Positions 9,317 through 17,724 of a stretch of DNA of 64,000 bases are shown piece by piece. The notes under the pieces were generated by a model. The model ran no database searches and was not told the DNA's origin. It was given only the letters and a program-made list of their open reading frames with translations. The position numbers and the translations under genes were made by a program. The DNA comes from Pedobacter sp. Bi126 (GTDB lineage: Bacteria; Bacteroidota; Bacteroidia; Sphingobacteriales; Sphingobacteriaceae): NCBI RefSeq assembly GCF_918698245.1, contig NZ_CAKKMS010000006.1, positions 186,001 to 250,000 of the forward strand, read 5' to 3'. Position 1 is the first letter of the stretch. Every line of letters begins with the position of its first letter.

Positions 9317-9919
9317 TTATTTACTTTCTTTCAAAACCATATCAATGGTAATGGCCGTGGCCACAATTGCAACTTTCTGATTGCTTTCTGCATAACTGGG
9401 ATCGATAGACACATTGTATTTATCGGCAGTGGTGAAAACCTCTTTCAAAGCACCAGCCCACTTTTTATTTATTTTACCCATTTCAGCACCTGCATTATTG
9501 GTGATGCTAAAGTTCCAGGCTTTCCAATCGCCGGAGATTTTTGCGATCTCTTCTCCAGATGTTGGACTCGAAATGGTAAAAGTAGGCTTGAAGAATTTAA
9601 ATTTTTGTTTAATAATGCCCACTTCAACACCAAGTGGATCGGTCACAATAATTTTCGACATCCAGAAGGTCCATCCTCTTGTAATGGTGGCCTGCAACTG
9701 GTCGTTAATATCGGTAATTTCTAATTTAAAAGGCATCATTCGCTTATCAACCAATAAGGTTAAAGCCTTTTGCCAGCCAGAAATACGCTGCTTAATAATC
9801 CCGATCTGGGCACCCTGATCGTTATAAACTTTGTACTCGTTCGCAAACTTTAAGAAGTTTACTTTCTCATCAATAAAATACTCATCGCTTAAAAAAAATG
9901 GAGGAATCTGCTTGTTCAT
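9317..9919 (-). CDS. LURP-one/phospholipid scramblase-like protein
   Basis: A 200-residue soluble protein with the tubby-like beta-barrel pattern of the LURP-one-related/scramblase family. Repeated strands carry the motif VYNDQGAQIGIIKQ, VTDPLGVEVGIIKQ and ITNNAGAEMGKINKKW. About 130 residues of barrel are followed by a C-terminal hydrophobic helix (KVAIVATAITIDMVL) that packs in the barrel in this fold. Bacterial members are uncharacterised; lipid or membrane association is inferred from the family only. It is transcribed alone on the minus strand; the 190-bp gap before the exporter genes holds AT-rich imperfect repeats around AATGATTGAATT. Confidence 0.75.
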   Translation of the reverse strand: MNKQIPPFFLSDEYFIDEKVNFLKFANEYKVYNDQGAQIGIIKQRISGWQKALTLLVDKRMMPFKLEITDINDQLQATITRGWTFWMSKIIVTDPLGVEVGIIKQKFKFFKPTFTISSPTSGEEIAKISGDWKAWNFSITNNAGAEMGKINKKWAGALKEVFTTADKYNVSIDPSYAESNQKVAIVATAITIDMVLKESK

Positions 9920-9995
9920 ATTGTAGTTTTAATATTAGATAAGCCGCTAAAATATATATTTTTTTTCATTGCGGGTTCAAGTAGCTGTGAGAGAT

Positions 9996-10092
9996 CGTCA
10001 TTGCGAGAAGGCTTTTTCAGCCGACGAAGCAATCTTTATGGCAAGGATCACTGGCATGAAAGATTGCTTCGTCGTTCCTCCTCGCAATGACG
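9996..10092. repeat. REPIN-like inverted pair (CGTCATTGCGAG family)
   Basis: CGTCATTGCGAGAAGG...GACGAAGCAATCTTT at the left and its imperfect inverted complement (AAGATTGCTTCGTCG...CTCGCAATGACG) at the right enclose about 20 bp. The same family recurs at 17524 and 38632. The rest of the 9920-10301 gap holds a decayed CACAGAT-type repeat (about 10150-10205) and the promoter of the next gene. Confidence 0.8.
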
Positions 10093-10253
10093 ACCTTTCT
10101 TTAGGAATCTGTCAATTGTAACCATGTGAAGGGCAAATAAGGTTATTTTTTTCATCGCAAATGCACACGGATATTAAGATCTGTGCGCATCCTTTTTAGC
10201 TGCGGTTAAAATTACTCCAACAGATTTAAAACCAATTTGCAACGAAACATTGC

Positions 10254-10261
10254 TACCTTTG
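10254..10261 (+). promoter_or_regulatory. TACCTTTG -7 box of the S1-domain gene
   Basis: Matches TAnnTTTG 40 bp before the ATG at 10302. A TTTG lies upstream at 10236 but the spacing (14 bp) is short, so the -33 element is uncertain. Confidence 0.4.
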
Positions 10262-10301
10262 CAGCAAAAGCCATTGAAGAAAATGGTTAAACCCAAAACA
10301 C

Positions 10302-11147
10302 ATGATTGAAATAGGAAAATACAACGAGTTAAGGATTTTAAGCAAAACAGAAGCTGGATTAAACTTAACCGATGGCGATAAACTGGTCATCCTGCCTTAC
10401 CAATACGTTCCGAATGGCGTAGAAATTGGCGATAACATTACCGTTTTTGTTTTTGTACAAAAAGATGGCCGCTTAACCGGAACTACCCAGAAAGCATATG
10501 CCGAAGTGGGTGATTTTGCTTTTTTGAAGGTGGTTTCTGATGGTGATGATGGCGTTTTTATGGATCTTGGTATCGATAAAGATGTGTATGTACCAGACCG
10601 TGAGCAAAAAAGGCCGATGCAAAAAGGCTATAAATATGTGGTTTACCTATATTTAGATGAAAGCAACGACCGCCTGTTGGCCTCTTCTAAACTGTATGAT
10701 TTTGTTGAAGAAGATGGTTTCGATTTTGAAGAGGGCGACGAAGTAAGCTTATTGATTACCGAAGAAACCGATCTTGGTTTTAACGCCATTATCAACAATA
10801 CTTATATCGGTTTGCTTTATAATAATGAGGTTTTCGATAATATCCAACCGGGCGAAATGCGCAAAGGCTGGATCAAGAAAATCCGGGTGGAGGGTAAGAT
10901 CGATTTAACCTTACAGCCAAGTGGTTACGGCCATATTCTCGATTCGAAAGAGATGATGTTGAAAGAGCTAAAAAAGAGTGGTGGTGTTATTGAACTGGGC
11001 GATAAAAGTTCTCCCGAAGATATTTATCACCGCTTCCAGATCAGTAAAAGTGCCTTCAAAAAAACCATTGGCTCACTATATAAGGAGCGTTTAATCGTAC
11101 TTTCTGATGATTCGATCAGATTAATTACAGACGACGAAGCAGAATAA
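10302..11147 (+). CDS. CvfB/YitL-like S1 RNA-binding protein
   Basis: A 281-residue cytoplasmic protein matching the CvfB/YitL architecture: three S1-type OB folds (about 1-65, 66-140, 145-210) and a C-terminal winged helix (about 220-281). The S1 signature is clear in the second fold (GVFMDLGIDKDVYVP), and the winged helix in SPEDIYHRFQISKSAFKKTIGSLYKE. Staphylococcal CvfB binds RNA and affects virulence gene expression; the role here is unknown, probably general RNA binding or post-transcriptional control. The gene is alone on the plus strand between two minus-strand genes, so it has its own promoter. A decayed repeat of the TCCGTGTTTCCGTGGC family follows at 11150-11365. Confidence 0.9.
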   Translation: MIEIGKYNELRILSKTEAGLNLTDGDKLVILPYQYVPNGVEIGDNITVFVFVQKDGRLTGTTQKAYAEVGDFAFLKVVSDGDDGVFMDLGIDKDVYVPDREQKRPMQKGYKYVVYLYLDESNDRLLASSKLYDFVEEDGFDFEEGDEVSLLITEETDLGFNAIINNTYIGLLYNNEVFDNIQPGEMRKGWIKKIRVEGKIDLTLQPSGYGHILDSKEMMLKELKKSGGVIELGDKSSPEDIYHRFQISKSAFKKTIGSLYKERLIVLSDDSIRLITDDEAE

Positions 11148-11365
11148 AAGCATCAGCCACGGAAACACAGATTAACACGGAATAGTTTTTCGCCATTTCC
11201 GTGCTTCCGTGGCAAAAAATAACCAAAACTTCCCACCATAGGCTGCGACTAATCATGTTTCTTTAAGCGTTTTGTCATCCTGTCCAAAGGACTCCTTTGA
11301 AGAGCGTAGTCGAAGGACCTCCACAATGGTGAGGCGAATTGATTTCCGTGTCTCCGTGGCAAAAC

Positions 11366-12037
11366 TTAATTCAAATTAAACTTCTCGCTCTGAATTTTCA
11401 CTGCATTCGAAGCCGAAACAATAGCTACGATCATAATTCCGATCACAATAGCCAAAATAACCTGCAGGGTAGAATATACCTTTGTTCCGGAAACGAAGAT
11501 CTTTGAACCTTTAATCAGATCATTGCCCACTTTAGATTGTATTTTAATCAAGGCCGAAAGCTTAACCAGTGTTTCATCAATAGCATTTTTTCCCATCGAC
11601 TCATAAATTATTCTTCCTTCAGTACCTGCCATGTTTATTATTTTCGCCTCCAATCCCTGTTGAACAGTTAATGCTTTTTTAAGATCGTGTAAAAAATTTC
11701 TCTCCTGTTTTACCAATAAAGTAAGTTCATATTTATTGATTATCGAATCTATTTTACGATTGTGTTTATTCATTTTTACTATACCGATTGAAGGCTGAAC
11801 AGTACCATCCCTGAATAATATTTCCTGAAGAATCTTGTTTTTATGGTACAGGTTTTCGGCAATAAAATATAAATCTGTGGCCGGAACAAGTCTGTCGTTG
11901 TACATTGAAATGAAAGATTCGTTAATCTTCTCTACACTTTTATCTTCCAAAAAACGGATCAACAAGGTGCAGCACATGATGCAGAAAAGCAAAAAAGCTA
12001 TTTTTAGCTTGTTTTTAAGACTAAAGGCAAATTTCAT
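11366..12037 (-). CDS. Membrane protein with four-helix-bundle sensor domain
   Basis: About 223 residues from the ATG at 12037; the frame opens further upstream to 12094, but those residues lie in repeat-like DNA and precede the natural Lys-rich membrane start. There is one N-terminal transmembrane helix (about 12-32), a periplasmic helical region of about 150 residues, and a second transmembrane helix near the C-terminus (VILAIVIGIMIVAIVSA). This is the topology of the 4HB_MCP sensor module, but the protein stops right after the second helix: there is no HAMP, kinase or methyl-accepting domain. It is therefore either a stand-alone sensor or a truncated receptor. Neighbours give no clue. Confidence 0.75.
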   Translation of the reverse strand: MKFAFSLKNKLKIAFLLFCIMCCTLLIRFLEDKSVEKINESFISMYNDRLVPATDLYFIAENLYHKNKILQEILFRDGTVQPSIGIVKMNKHNRKIDSIINKYELTLLVKQERNFLHDLKKALTVQQGLEAKIINMAGTEGRIIYESMGKNAIDETLVKLSALIKIQSKVGNDLIKGSKIFVSGTKVYSTLQVILAIVIGIMIVAIVSASNAVKIQSEKFNLN

Positions 12038-12148
12038 ATATAATCTGGTTAATATGTTCAACACAAAGGCGCAAAGTACACCAAGATAATTCAATCAGAG
12101 AGATCTTTCTAATCTGTGTAATCCTTAAATCTGTGTAATCACCTTCCT

Positions 12149-13582
12149 CTAAAAGTAGTCTTCCTGCGCGGTCTTCGCGAAAAGCTGAGGCGCAAAATTG
12201 ACTAAATATAACTCTTTTTTTGCTCGCGTTACAGCAGTATATAACCAGCGGAGAAAATCGAGATCAATCATTTCTTCAGTAAGATAACCCTGATCAGCAA
12301 AAACGGCATCCCACTGTCCGCCCTGTGCTTTATGGCAGGTTACCGCATAAGCAAATTTAATTTGCAGGGCGTTGTAAAAAGGATCTGCTTTAATGGCCAA
12401 CATCCGTTGCCGTTTATTGGCAATGTGCTCATAATCTTCATTGAGCCCGTCAAAAAGCTTTTTATTCTGCTCATATGGCAGATTAGCGCTTTCTAAATTG
12501 AGCGTATCCAACATTACTTTGCAACTAATCTGCCCTGCAGCGGGGAAATCCATAAACTCTAAAGTGGCATCGGCAAAACGGAATCCATAACGTTCTTCTT
12601 CCCCCCTCACGCGAATCACCTTTGCCATATCGCCATTGGCAATAAAAGCAGTATCCTCGTTTTCTGGTAGCCAGAAATAATTGTTCCGCACCACCATAAT
12701 CTGATCGCCGCCCGTTAACTCTTCCTCGCGGTACAACAACCTGGCTCTAATCTGCTGATTATACACATTCGCCGATTTATTGGAACGGCAAACCACCAGG
12801 GTATTTTCCATGCCGAATTTACGGTAAGCATATTCCAGCCCTTCAACCAAACGCGCCCCGGGCATATTGTAAATATCGGTATAACTTTTAGTCAGGAATT
12901 TAGGCATCGGATTTTCAGGATTTTTAGCAATCTGATTTCTCAACATCGTGGCATTGGCCAAAATACCCGATTTCTTCCCTTGCCTAACTACTTCCTTTAA
13001 CTCAACAGACGACACGGTTAATGCAAATTTATCTTTGAGGTATTGCTCGTTCAATGCCGGACTATCTAAACTCCCCACAGGAGGTAGCTGGGCCGTATCG
13101 CCCACAAAAAGCAAAAAGCAGTTTTTGGTATTGTACACAAACTCCAACAGATCTCTTAATATTGAAGAGCCTGTTTCATTAAATTCATCGGCAATCATCG
13201 AGGCCTCGTCGATAATAAACAACGTATTTTCCGAGAGATTAGGTGCCAATTGAAACTGCATTTCGGGCGATGCCGCCGAGCGCTTGCGGTAGATGCGTTT
13301 ATGTATGGTTAATGCTTTTCGGTATGAATACTGGCTCATTACTTTCGCTGCCCTTCCCGTTGGCGCAAGCAGTTCACTACGCAGATTAAATTGTTTCAAA
13401 ACCTTCACCAAAGCGGCTACAGAGGTGGTTTTACCCGTACCAGCGTAACCTTTAAGCACAAAACAGCGGTACTCGTCGTCCTGTTGCAAAAACACCGACA
13501 TCCGCTCGCAAAAAAGCAATTGCTCCTTGGTTGGTGTATGTTCGTATGCTGAAGCTATAAGCTGACTTTTATCGAGTATCAT
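12149..13582 (-). CDS. RecD-like ATP-dependent DNA helicase (SF1B)
   Basis: A 477-residue superfamily 1B helicase. Motif I is GYAGTGKTTS (45-54), motif II LFIIDEAS (about 126-133), then QLPPVGS (motif III), and a C-terminal UvrD_C_2 segment with CHKAQGGQWDAV and YTAVTRAKKEL (motifs V-VI). It is shorter than E. coli RecD and has no RecB/RecC partner nearby; it resembles the stand-alone RecD2/Dda-type helicases of Bacteroidota, so a 5'-3' helicase acting in repair or replication restart is likely. It is a single gene; the 254-bp gap upstream holds a repeat element (13690-13800). Confidence 0.92.
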   Translation of the reverse strand: MILDKSQLIASAYEHTPTKEQLLFCERMSVFLQQDDEYRCFVLKGYAGTGKTTSVAALVKVLKQFNLRSELLAPTGRAAKVMSQYSYRKALTIHKRIYRKRSAASPEMQFQLAPNLSENTLFIIDEASMIADEFNETGSSILRDLLEFVYNTKNCFLLFVGDTAQLPPVGSLDSPALNEQYLKDKFALTVSSVELKEVVRQGKKSGILANATMLRNQIAKNPENPMPKFLTKSYTDIYNMPGARLVEGLEYAYRKFGMENTLVVCRSNKSANVYNQQIRARLLYREEELTGGDQIMVVRNNYFWLPENEDTAFIANGDMAKVIRVRGEEERYGFRFADATLEFMDFPAAGQISCKVMLDTLNLESANLPYEQNKKLFDGLNEDYEHIANKRQRMLAIKADPFYNALQIKFAYAVTCHKAQGGQWDAVFADQGYLTEEMIDLDFLRWLYTAVTRAKKELYLVNFAPQLFAKTAQEDYF

Positions 13583-13689
13583 TTCTAATGGTTAATTGTT
13601 TTAAACGGTTAATCGGTTAACTGTTTAGTGTGCGTGAAATGTACCTGAGCTTTTAGCACAGGCCTATTTAACTAAACCGTATTGAAGCG

Positions 13690-13800
13690 GTATCTCCCGA
13701 TCTAATGAACATTTGTTTTTCTCCAAAGGTTTGATCGGGAATTTAGCGGAAAGACGGACTACAGTACCCGATTAGCAGTACAGCGCCTTTCCAAACAAAT
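13690..13800. repeat. Diverged inverted-repeat element
   Basis: CTCCCGATCTAATG and, about 45 bp later, GATCGGGAATTTAGCGG form a loose palindrome, followed by AAGACGGACTAC. A second diverged copy with the same order (CTCCCGATTAAAGC ... AATCGGGACTATAGG ... AGGACTG) lies at 47590-47665. It looks like a non-coding dispersed element. Confidence 0.5.
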
Positions 13801-13836
13801 ACAATCGCTATGTCTATGCTTTCTGCTCCTTGCTTA

Positions 13837-14976
13837 TTACAAAAGTAAGGTTTCGATGCGATGTGCCATTACCATATTTTGTTTTTTACTATAGCTGAAA
13901 ATGGTAAAATGGCCATCCTGAGAGGCTACCAAACCAATAGATTGCGGCTGATCGTTAACAAACTGGGCCACGGAAAAGTGCCTGGTCCCTCCGAGCTGTC
14001 CGGGATAAAGAATTTTATCTTCGCCACCAACAATGGGCTCCGAAAATGCAATCTGCTCTACGGTTGGTTTGCCTTTAGCACGACCGATTTTTGCACCAAA
14101 CGCAATCAGGTCAAATTCTTCGTTGATGATCGTTGCACCATCAACAGCTGTTAAACCTGCTAAATGCTCTACTTCGCGACGAACAGCCCCCTGCGAAAAA
14201 ATTTCACTCTGGTTGCCGCTCTGTTTCGCCAGATTGGATAAACCACAGAATGGTGGTTTTACCAAATACTGTATCGGGTGGATAATAGATTCTTCCCATT
14301 TTGTATCGTCTTTCGGCACAATTAGCAAGGCTCCTCCACGACCATGGGCACGCATAGAAACCGAAAACTGGATCAAAATGTTAATGGGATCGTTCCAGCT
14401 GGCCAAAACGGTCAGATCTAACAAGGCCTGCAAAATAGGCGGACAATCTTTATTTGCACAACTGGTATCATCCACAATGCGGATCTGCTCTCCTTTAAGT
14501 ACAGCAACATTGGTAAATTTACCGATGCCGTAAATCCTTCGGTGTTTAATTACGATTAATCCAGGTTCGGAAACATCAACAACAAAACAAAAGTTCGGAA
14601 TATTGAGGGTTGTACCCCAGATATAAAGTTCACCATCTTCTTCCCAAACCCCTAAGTGAATTCCTGAACGTTCAATCCCAGGCGCTATTTTGGTTAAGGT
14701 ATTGGCATTTAACGCTAGTTTTTTCGCAAAGCGCAATGGTTTCGACGTTTGATCCGGCGGTAAAAAAGCAATCGAAATCCTCGGCGAATGCCCTTCTTCC
14801 TTACGCAAGCTGCTCCAAAAAGCAACATCAATTATCGCTTCAATTATTTTTCGGTCTGGTTGAGTAGCCAAATCTATCTCACCCTGTGCAATTGCATTTT
14901 TATGCAGTTTAACAAAATGTTGCTCAATAGTTGCTGCAATCGTGTTTGCCGCTTTGTAGGTAGGCTTGTAACTCAT
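13837..14976 (-). CDS. Putative diadenylate cyclase-like protein (DACNV + DAC-like)
   Basis: A 379-residue cytoplasmic protein. The C-terminal third (about 255-379) carries two motifs of the DAC (DisA_N) diadenylate cyclase fold: VDGATII (about 279) like the DGA motif, and GGTRHFSVAQF (about 331) like the GTRHR motif. The DGA and the T-R-H are kept; the third position of RHR is Phe. The N-terminal 240 residues resemble the DACNV sensor domain predicted beside such cyclases. The known DAC reaction is 2 ATP to c-di-AMP plus 2 pyrophosphate. I infer a diverged cyclase or a ligand-binding relative; activity is not certain. It is monocistronic, with no c-di-AMP phosphodiesterase in the window. Confidence 0.72.
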   Translation of the reverse strand: MSYKPTYKAANTIAATIEQHFVKLHKNAIAQGEIDLATQPDRKIIEAIIDVAFWSSLRKEEGHSPRISIAFLPPDQTSKPLRFAKKLALNANTLTKIAPGIERSGIHLGVWEEDGELYIWGTTLNIPNFCFVVDVSEPGLIVIKHRRIYGIGKFTNVAVLKGEQIRIVDDTSCANKDCPPILQALLDLTVLASWNDPINILIQFSVSMRAHGRGGALLIVPKDDTKWEESIIHPIQYLVKPPFCGLSNLAKQSGNQSEIFSQGAVRREVEHLAGLTAVDGATIINEEFDLIAFGAKIGRAKGKPTVEQIAFSEPIVGGEDKILYPGQLGGTRHFSVAQFVNDQPQSIGLVASQDGHFTIFSYSKKQNMVMAHRIETLLL

Positions 14977-15039
14977 GTTCCGAATTTAAGTCGAATATTT
15001 CGATTTTTGAATATCCGAAAGGTTTGATTTTGGTAAAAA

Positions 15040-15300
15040 AACACAGACATTTTTACCACAGATCTTCGCAGATAAACACAGCTATTTTTGATGCTCTTTT
15101 AACCGCAATGTACGCAGAGACAAGATTAACAACGAAGGCGCAAAGAACACAAAGTTAACTGTATATTATTGGGCGAATATCAATTCAATCTGGTGTCTCG
15201 GTCGGTAAAAAATTCACCGGTCCACAAGTCGTTTAGTAAGCAAAAATGGCGAAGAATTGTTTCCGTGAACTCCGTGTTTCCGTGGCAAAGAAACAAAGCA
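15040..15300. repeat. Decayed CACAGAT / CGCAAAG / TCCGTGG repeats
   Basis: The 14977-15357 gap contains no gene. It holds short related strings such as TACCACAGATCTTCGCAG, GGCGCAAAGAACACAAAG and CTCCGTGTTTCCGTGGCAAA, which recur in other gaps (about 10150, 11160-11215, 11340, 12110, 16940-16980). Confidence 0.6.
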
Positions 15301-15344
15301 CCCAAAAAATTAACCTCATCTTACCGTTAATCCTTAAAAAAGTC

Positions 15345-15352
15345 TATTTTTG
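15345..15352 (+). promoter_or_regulatory. TATTTTTG box directly before DUF3822 start
   Basis: The box ends 5 bp before the ATG at 15358. With the usual spacing, transcription would begin at or within 2 nt of the start codon, so the mRNA may be leaderless. Confidence 0.45.
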
Positions 15353-15357
15353 TTTCA

Positions 15358-16164
15358 ATGAGTAACAATAGTCTCTTATTAGTCGACCCGAATTTTAAAA
15401 CTGATGCATCTGCAAACTGCCATTTATTGTTAAAAATAACGAATGACAGCTTTTCTTATGCTGTGGTAGGTAAGGACACAGAAGAGATTAATATCATTTT
15501 TGATAAACAAGGTTGTGAAGATGTGCAGAAAGAACTGAAATCTGCCTTTGAAACCGACGTTTACCTATCGTTAAGCTATGCAACGGTAAAAGCGGCAATC
15601 CATACCTCAAATTTTATTTTCATTCCTGATGAATGGTTTGATGGTGAAAATCTGTCCGTTTATTCCAAGTATTTAGGTTCCGATGCTAAAGTTTACACTA
15701 AACACAACGATAAGCTGGGTTTTAATACCGTTTTCTGTTTAGATGAGCATTTAAAAGCAAATCTGCCTGAAAAAACAGATTTATTTCCACAGTCTGAACC
15801 ATTAATGGTTTTATTTAATCATTTGGCAGACGAATCTTTATTAATCGATTTTACAGCAGTATCTTTTAATGTACTCTACATAAAAGATAAAAAGATAGTT
15901 TTCCAAAACCATTATCAATCAGAAAACGCTGAGGAGTTTAATTATTTCCTGTTGCTGATGATCGAACAACTGGGCTTAACTGATGCCATTCCCGTTTATT
16001 TACAAGGCATTATAAACGAAGATGATGAGCATTATAACTGCTTATTAAAATACTTTAACCAACTTTATTTCTTCCTTCCCACTGGAAAACAAAATAGCGA
16101 ATTATTGGCCGATATGCCCAAACACTATTTCAGCGGTCTCCTTGCTTTAGATTTATGCGAATAA
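15358..16164 (+). CDS. DUF3822 family protein
   Basis: A 268-residue protein of the Bacteroidota-specific DUF3822 family. It shows an ASKHA/actin-like strand pattern in two halves (about 20-110 and 130-268), for instance SLLIDFTAVSFNVLYIKDKK followed by a helix. The gene overlaps rsmD by 10 bp and stands in the usual order DUF3822-rsmD-coaD, so a role linked to ribosome maturation or pilus/division-like ASKHA scaffolding has been suggested by context only. No catalytic residues can be named. The promoter box just upstream suggests a leaderless transcript. Confidence 0.85.
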   Translation: MSNNSLLLVDPNFKTDASANCHLLLKITNDSFSYAVVGKDTEEINIIFDKQGCEDVQKELKSAFETDVYLSLSYATVKAAIHTSNFIFIPDEWFDGENLSVYSKYLGSDAKVYTKHNDKLGFNTVFCLDEHLKANLPEKTDLFPQSEPLMVLFNHLADESLLIDFTAVSFNVLYIKDKKIVFQNHYQSENAEEFNYFLLLMIEQLGLTDAIPVYLQGIINEDDEHYNCLLKYFNQLYFFLPTGKQNSELLADMPKHYFSGLLALDLCE

Positions 16165-16688
16165 TTGGTGGCAAATTAAAGGGCATCCGTTTGCAGCCCC
16201 CTGCAAATTTACCGGTGCGCCCAACTACGGATATGGCCAAAGAGGCACTTTTCAATATCCTCAACAACAAATATGATTTCGAAACCTGTTCTGTTTTAGA
16301 TTTATTCTGCGGTACCGGAAATTTAACTTTTGAGTTTGCCTCGCGCGGTGCAGAAAGTATTTTAGCTGTTGATATGGATTATGGTTGCGTAAACTGGGTT
16401 AAAAACACAGCAAAACAACACCAGTTTGATCAGGTTGATGTGCGTAAAGGCGATGTTTTCAAGTTATTAAAACAAATGACCGGTGCTTACGACCTGATCT
16501 TTGCCGATCCGCCCTACAATATGCCCAACATCCCACAGATTCCGGTAATGGTAAAAGAGCAACAATTGCTTAAGCCTGATGGCCTGTTAATTGTAGAACA
16601 CCAAAGTAACATGAAACTGAACAGCCAGCCCGGCTACACCGAAACCAGAAAATACGGCAATTCATCGTTCAGTTTTTTTGAGTTATAG
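16155..16688 (+). CDS. rsmD: 16S rRNA (guanine966-N2)-methyltransferase RsmD
   Basis: A 177-residue Rossmann-fold methyltransferase that adds a methyl group from S-adenosylmethionine to N2 of G966 in 16S rRNA. It has the RsmD N-terminus (MRIIGGKLKGIRL with RPTTDMAKEALFNIL), the SAM-binding motif I VLDLFCGTGNL (about 47-57), an acidic end of strand 2 (AVDMD), and the catalytic DPPY motif (IFADPPYNMP, about 118-127). Length is normal. Its start lies within the end of the DUF3822 gene (10-bp overlap), so translation is coupled. coaD follows 350 bp later with its own promoter. Confidence 0.97.
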   Translation: MRIIGGKLKGIRLQPPANLPVRPTTDMAKEALFNILNNKYDFETCSVLDLFCGTGNLTFEFASRGAESILAVDMDYGCVNWVKNTAKQHQFDQVDVRKGDVFKLLKQMTGAYDLIFADPPYNMPNIPQIPVMVKEQQLLKPDGLLIVEHQSNMKLNSQPGYTETRKYGNSSFSFFEL

Positions 16689-16739
16689 TAGTTCAGTCGT
16701 TCATTGGTCATTAGTTCATGGTTAATGGCGCATAGTTAT

Positions 16740-16990
16740 TTTATTTTTAGAAAGCGGGCATTTTTGCGTTGTGGCAGCCTTTGGTCCTGCTTTTCATTAC
16801 AAGTCCTCACCCGATAAAGGATCGGGTTCCGGGCTTTCCATTGCAATCAGGCTTAAAATGGGCAGTCTGCTCCAGTTATAATGCCGCTGAATTTCTTAAT
16901 GTTCTTAATTCCTTAATGATAAAAGATTAAGCCAGGTGCATTCCGTGTAAATCCGTGTTTCCATGGCAAAAAATAACCCTCATTGCATTC
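16740..16990. repeat. Repeat-rich gap between rsmD and coaD
   Basis: There is no gene in 16689-17040. It holds a decayed element with CCCGATAAAGGATCGGG as a small palindrome (16810-16827), followed by CGGGCTTTCCATTGCAATCAGG, then a TCCGTGTTTCCATGGC-type repeat (16935-16975). Confidence 0.45.
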
Positions 16991-17028
16991 TTCGTGTCTT
17001 AGTGGTAAATAATTCCGCCATAAAAATC

Positions 17029-17036
17029 TATATTTG
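17029..17036 (+). promoter_or_regulatory. TATATTTG box directly before coaD
   Basis: A perfect TAnnTTTG match ending 4 bp before the coaD ATG (17041). The expected transcription start coincides with the start codon, suggesting a leaderless mRNA. No good -33 element is seen. Confidence 0.5.
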
Positions 17037-17040
17037 AATC

Positions 17041-17502
17041 ATGAAGATAGCGCTATTTCCAGGCTCATTTGATCCGATCACTATTGCGCACGTAAATATT
17101 TTACAACGTGCTACCCCACTTTTCGATAAAATTGTAGTGGGTATCGGACTAAACAGTTCTAAACAGAATTTCTTAAGTGCAGAGCAGCGTCTTCAGATTT
17201 TGCAGACTGTTTTTAAAGGCTATCAGAATATCGAAATCCAAACTTACGAAGGTTTAACGGTAGATTTCTGTAGAAAAATAGATGCCACCTATATGGTTCG
17301 TGGTATCCGTTCGGCTGCTGATTTCGAATACGAAAGAGCCATCGCTCAGATCAATCAGACCATGATGCCCGAAGTAGAAACCATTTTACTGTTAAGCAAA
17401 CCCGAATATTCAGCCATCAGCTCTACCATTGTGCGCGATATTTTAAGAAACCATGGTGACGTAAGCCCATTTGTACCAAAAGAAGCACTTAGGTTTTTAT
17501 AA
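17041..17502 (+). CDS. coaD: Phosphopantetheine adenylyltransferase CoaD
   Basis: A 153-residue enzyme of coenzyme A synthesis: 4'-phosphopantetheine + ATP to dephospho-CoA + pyrophosphate. The nucleotidyltransferase motif is present near the N-terminus (PGSFDPITIAH), with Ala in place of the usual Gly of TxGH. Also present are the substrate loop YMVRGIRSAADFEYE (about 85-99) and the ISSTIVR motif (about 122-128). Length and order match the family. It follows DUF3822 and rsmD, the usual Bacteroidota arrangement, but has its own promoter. Confidence 0.97.
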   Translation: MKIALFPGSFDPITIAHVNILQRATPLFDKIVVGIGLNSSKQNFLSAEQRLQILQTVFKGYQNIEIQTYEGLTVDFCRKIDATYMVRGIRSAADFEYERAIAQINQTMMPEVETILLLSKPEYSAISSTIVRDILRNHGDVSPFVPKEALRFL

Positions 17503-17523
17503 TACTCCGTTAATCTAAAGATC

Positions 17524-17618
17524 ATCATTGCGAGGAGGCTTTTTCAGCCGAGGAAGCAATCTTACAATGATCGCATAGTGTGTGTTGTAAGATTCCCGCC
17601 TGCGCGGAAAAGACGACC
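17524..17618. repeat. Hybrid REPIN-like element
   Basis: The left half (TCATTGCGAGGAGGCTTTTT...GAAGCAATCTTA) belongs to the CGTCATTGCGAG family at 9996 and 38632. The right half (GTAAGATTCCCGCCTGCGCGG...GACGAC) belongs to the CGTCATTCCCGC family at 1824. The two half-elements face each other across about 30 bp. Confidence 0.65.
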
Positions 17619-17724
17619 AATCTACTGGAATCTCATCTGTGTTCATCCTTTTTATCTGTGGTTAAATTATTTAATTAATGTGTAACGTTTTTAAAAATAG
17701 GTTACCAATGGGTTATAATATTAA

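Noticed and set aside
14033..14533. 166-codon plus-strand frame opposite the DAC-like gene
   Set aside because: A shadow frame of a well-supported gene with DAC motifs.
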